From contig JAWOIE010000003.1 of NCBI GenBank assembly GCA_046484825.1, positions 1-7,831 of the forward strand: DNA of 7,831 nt, in the 5' to 3' direction. Position 1 is the first letter of the stretch. Every line of letters begins with the position of its first letter. The position numbers were made by a program, and so were the translations under genes. Below are positions 5,915 to 7,831 of this stretch, piece by piece. Below the pieces are notes generated by a model that was not told the origin of the DNA, ran no database searches, and worked only from the letters and a program-made list of their open reading frames with translations. Origin of the DNA: CAJYAN01 sp046484825 (GTDB lineage Bacteria; Pseudomonadota; Gammaproteobacteria; UBA6429; Thiohalophilaceae).

Positions 5915-6385
5915 TCAGTTAGCGTCCTGATCGCAGTGCAGGAAGGGCTCGCCACGGGGACTATGGGCGCAGAGGCTCGCCTCGCGCCCGCTGGCCTGTA
6001 CCCGCAACTCAATCACCAAATCGGCCCTGGGCAGCATGCCCGCGCCCTTTTGCGGCCATTCCACCAGGCACAGGCCACCGGCGGAAAAATAGTCGCGGCC
6101 GCCGATATATTCGAGCTCTTCCGGGTCTGCAAGACGATAGAGGTCGAAATGAAAGACCGCCAGACCGTCGATGTCGTAAGGCTCGACCAGGGTATAGGTG
6201 GGGCTTTTGACCCGCCCCTGGTAGCCCAGGCCCTGCAACCAGCCTCGCACCAGGGTAGTCTTGCCCGCCCCCAGGTCGCCCTGCAAAAAGACGGTCACCG
6301 CTTGTGGGGTCACACGGGCCAGGCGTGCGCCCAGCGCCAGGGTGGCGGCCTCGCCATCAAGGTATTCACGCCGACAGCGGCTCAT
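5915..6385 (-). CDS. tsaE: tRNA threonylcarbamoyladenosine biosynthesis ATPase TsaE
   Basis: TsaE (formerly YjeE) is the small cytoplasmic P-loop ATPase that works with TsaB and TsaD to make the universal N6-threonylcarbamoyl-adenosine (t6A) at position 37 of tRNAs reading ANN codons. At 156 residues it has the family's normal length. Seen: Walker A GDLGAGKTTL (36-45), the SPTYTLVEPY segment (61-70) with the conserved switch Thr, the HFDLYRL motif (79-85), the DPEELEYIG helix (87-95) and the Walker B-like strand LCLVEWPQKG (105-114) whose Glu109 is conserved. The ATG at 6385 lies 2 nt after the nnr stop and has no strong Shine-Dalgarno, so translation is probably coupled to nnr. Two stop codons close together (TGACTGA) end the gene. 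The order nnr-tsaE-amiB is the common gammaproteobacterial one. Confidence 0.97.
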   Translation of the reverse strand: MSRCRREYLDGEAATLALGARLARVTPQAVTVFLQGDLGAGKTTLVRGWLQGLGYQGRVKSPTYTLVEPYDIDGLAVFHFDLYRLADPEELEYIGGRDYFSAGGLCLVEWPQKGAGMLPRADLVIELRVQASGREASLCAHSPRGEPFLHCDQDAN

Positions 6386-6387
6386 GC

Positions 6388-7831
6388 TCAGGAATTACCG
6401 GGATTGGCCAGCCGCCGGACCCAGGGCATGAGATCCGAGGCCAGCAGCCCCCTTTCGCCCGCCGCCCTGGCGGCCTGATCACCGGCCTCGGCGTGCAGTG
6501 CGACCCCCAGTGCCGCGGCGTCGGCCAGCACCAGCCCCTGCGCCAGCAGACCGGCGATGATCCCGGTCAGGACATCGCCCATGCCGCCACTGGCCATGCC
6601 CGGGTTACCGCCACTACAGACACGCACCGCCTGGTCGCGGGACTTCACCAGACTACCCGCCCCCTTGAGAACCACCACCCCCCCCAGGCTATCGACCAGC
6701 TCATCAAGCGCCGCAAAGCGATCCCGCTCGACCTCGCTGATGGCCTTGCCCAGCAGGCGGGCGGCCTCACCGGGGTGCGGCGTCAGGACCCAATCCTCGC
6801 GCTGCTGGCTGGCCTGGGAGAGCAGATTGAGGGCGTCCGCATCCACCACCAGGGGCAGGCCACTGTCCAGGGCATAGGCGAGCATTTTTTTCGACCACTC
6901 TCCCTGCCCCAGTCCCGGGCCAATGGCGATGACCGAGGCGCGCTCCGCCAACTGCTGAAACGCTACCTCACTGTCGACCCCATGACACATGAGTTCCGGG
7001 CGCGTGGCATTAAGCACCATGGCGTGTTCCGGCCGCGTGGCGATACTGACAAGCCCGGCGCCAATGCGGGCGGCCGCCTCGCCGGCCATGCGCACCGCAC
7101 CGGTATAGCCACGCTCACCGCCGACAATCAGGACATGACCGCAGTCGCCTTTGTGACAATGCCGTGGCCGGGGCCTGAGCAGGTGTTTGAGACGCGTATA
7201 ATCAATACGCTCGCCCGCCGGAGGCCGCAGCTCATAGACCTCGGCGGGGACATTCAGACTGGCGAAGACCAGTTCCCCGCAGTATTCACTCCCCTGGGCG
7301 GTAAACAGCCCCTGCTTGAGACCAATAAACGTTACCGTCCCCGCCGCCTTGACGGCGCATCCCTGGGGCACCCCCGTGTCGGCCTGCAGGCCGGAGGGAA
7401 TATCCAGACTCAGCACCTCACGTCCCGCGGCATTAATTTGCTCAATGGCCTCGCGATAGTGACCGCTGACTTCACCTTCAAGCCCGGTGCCCAGGAGGGC
7501 ATCGATAATGACATCGACACGGGAAAAATCCGCCGCCGACAACGCCTCCGGGGTCAGACCCGCACCCGCCAGACGTTGCGCCGCGGCCAGGGCGTCGCCG
7601 CCGATATGCGCGCCATCGCCAACCTGGTAGACCTTCACCGCCAGGCCCTTTTCATGGGCCAGCCGGGCCACGACAAAGCCATCACCCCCGTTATTGCCGG
7701 CGCCGCAGACCACCGCCAGGCTGCGCGCTTTGGGCCAGCGGTGGCTAAGGTATTGAAACGCCGCCGTGCCGGCGCGTTCCATGAGAATCGTGCCCGAGAG
7801 TTTGAAGGTCTCGATGGCAAAGCGATCCAGC
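6388..7831 (-). CDS. nnr: Bifunctional NAD(P)HX epimerase / ADP-dependent NAD(P)HX dehydratase Nnr (5' partial)
   Basis: Nnr repairs hydrated NADH and NADPH: the N-terminal YjeF_N domain interconverts R- and S-NAD(P)HX, and the C-terminal ribokinase-like domain dehydrates the S form using ADP. The right edge cuts the gene. The frame stays open upstream of the methionine at 7782 and reads LDRFAIETFKLSGTILMERAG, a normal YjeF_N helix, so that methionine is internal and only the first few dozen residues are missing. Counting it as residue 1: epimerase motifs GAGNNGGDG (27-35), DALLGTGL (94-101) and SLDIPSG (125-131). Dehydratase motifs are KGDCGHVLIVGG (211-222), IGPGLGQ (287-293), DADALN (314-319), TPHPGE (334-339) and GGNPGMASGGMGDVL (391-405), with the catalytic Asp403. 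Both active sites look intact. The stop is 2 nt before tsaE. Confidence 0.96.
   Translation of the reverse strand, partial: LDRFAIETFKLSGTILMERAGTAAFQYLSHRWPKARSLAVVCGAGNNGGDGFVVARLAHEKGLAVKVYQVGDGAHIGGDALAAAQRLAGAGLTPEALSAADFSRVDVIIDALLGTGLEGEVSGHYREAIEQINAAGREVLSLDIPSGLQADTGVPQGCAVKAAGTVTFIGLKQGLFTAQGSEYCGELVFASLNVPAEVYELRPPAGERIDYTRLKHLLRPRPRHCHKGDCGHVLIVGGERGYTGAVRMAGEAAARIGAGLVSIATRPEHAMVLNATRPELMCHGVDSEVAFQQLAERASVIAIGPGLGQGEWSKKMLAYALDSGLPLVVDADALNLLSQASQQREDWVLTPHPGEAARLLGKAISEVERDRFAALDELVDSLGGVVVLKGAGSLVKSRDQAVRVCSGGNPGMASGGMGDVLTGIIAGLLAQGLVLADAAALGVALHAEAGDQAARAAGERGLLASDLMPWVRRLANPGNS

Noticed and set aside
5936..6478. 180-codon plus-strand open frame opposite tsaE and the end of nnr
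   Set aside because: Antisense shadow that crosses a real gene boundary and has no recognisable motif.
1..7831. A novel defence, mobile or biosynthetic system in the window
   Set aside because: Every full gene is a well-known core gene in the standard gammaproteobacterial order; I saw no transposase, integrase, attachment site, CRISPR array, tRNA gene or unknown open frame of credible quality. The only foreign-looking piece is the 143-base PLP-enzyme fragment.

Overview
The window is a stretch of conserved chromosomal core from a gammaproteobacterium, moderately GC-rich. All recognisable full-length genes lie on the minus strand. Read in the direction of transcription (right to left) the order is nnr - tsaE - amiB - mutL - miaA - hfq - hflX. 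This matches the Escherichia coli yjeF-yjeE-amiB-mutL-miaA-hfq-hflX superoperon in gene content and order. Protein features agree with a gammaproteobacterial origin: an Hfq with a conserved Sm core and short tail, a MutL lacking the endonuclease motif, and a LysM-bearing AmiB. I cannot name the genus.

Right to left: nnr (NAD(P)HX repair; its 5' end is cut by the right edge) is followed after 2 nt by tsaE (tRNA t6A ATPase). An AT-rich gap of about 165 bp carries a candidate promoter and leads to amiB (cell-wall amidase, GTG start with a strong Shine-Dalgarno). mutL (mismatch repair) follows after about 50 nt and overlaps miaA (tRNA i6A37 prenyltransferase, GTG start) by 8 nt. A second AT-rich gap of about 164 bp precedes hfq (RNA chaperone). 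A 35-nt spacer containing a perfect 8-bp hairpin then leads to hflX (ribosome-associated GTPase, TTG start). The genes do not form one pathway. The links that exist are tRNA modification at position 37 by two routes (TsaE for t6A, MiaA for i6A) and translation or RNA control by Hfq and HflX. The others serve metabolite repair, cell separation and DNA repair.

The left edge is anomalous. HflX homology stops abruptly near base 145, about 45-50 residues before the family's usual C-terminus. The last 143 bases encode, in a different minus-strand frame, an internal piece of a threonine-synthase-like PLP enzyme. This is either an assembly chimera or a real rearrangement breakpoint. The hflK-hflC genes normally found downstream of hflX are not in the window.

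I found no mobile element, CRISPR array, RNA gene or undescribed multigene system. The points most worth a second look are the chimeric junction, the hairpin abutting the hflX ribosome-binding site, and the degenerate MutL endonuclease motif. No stretch over 300 bases lacks a gene.
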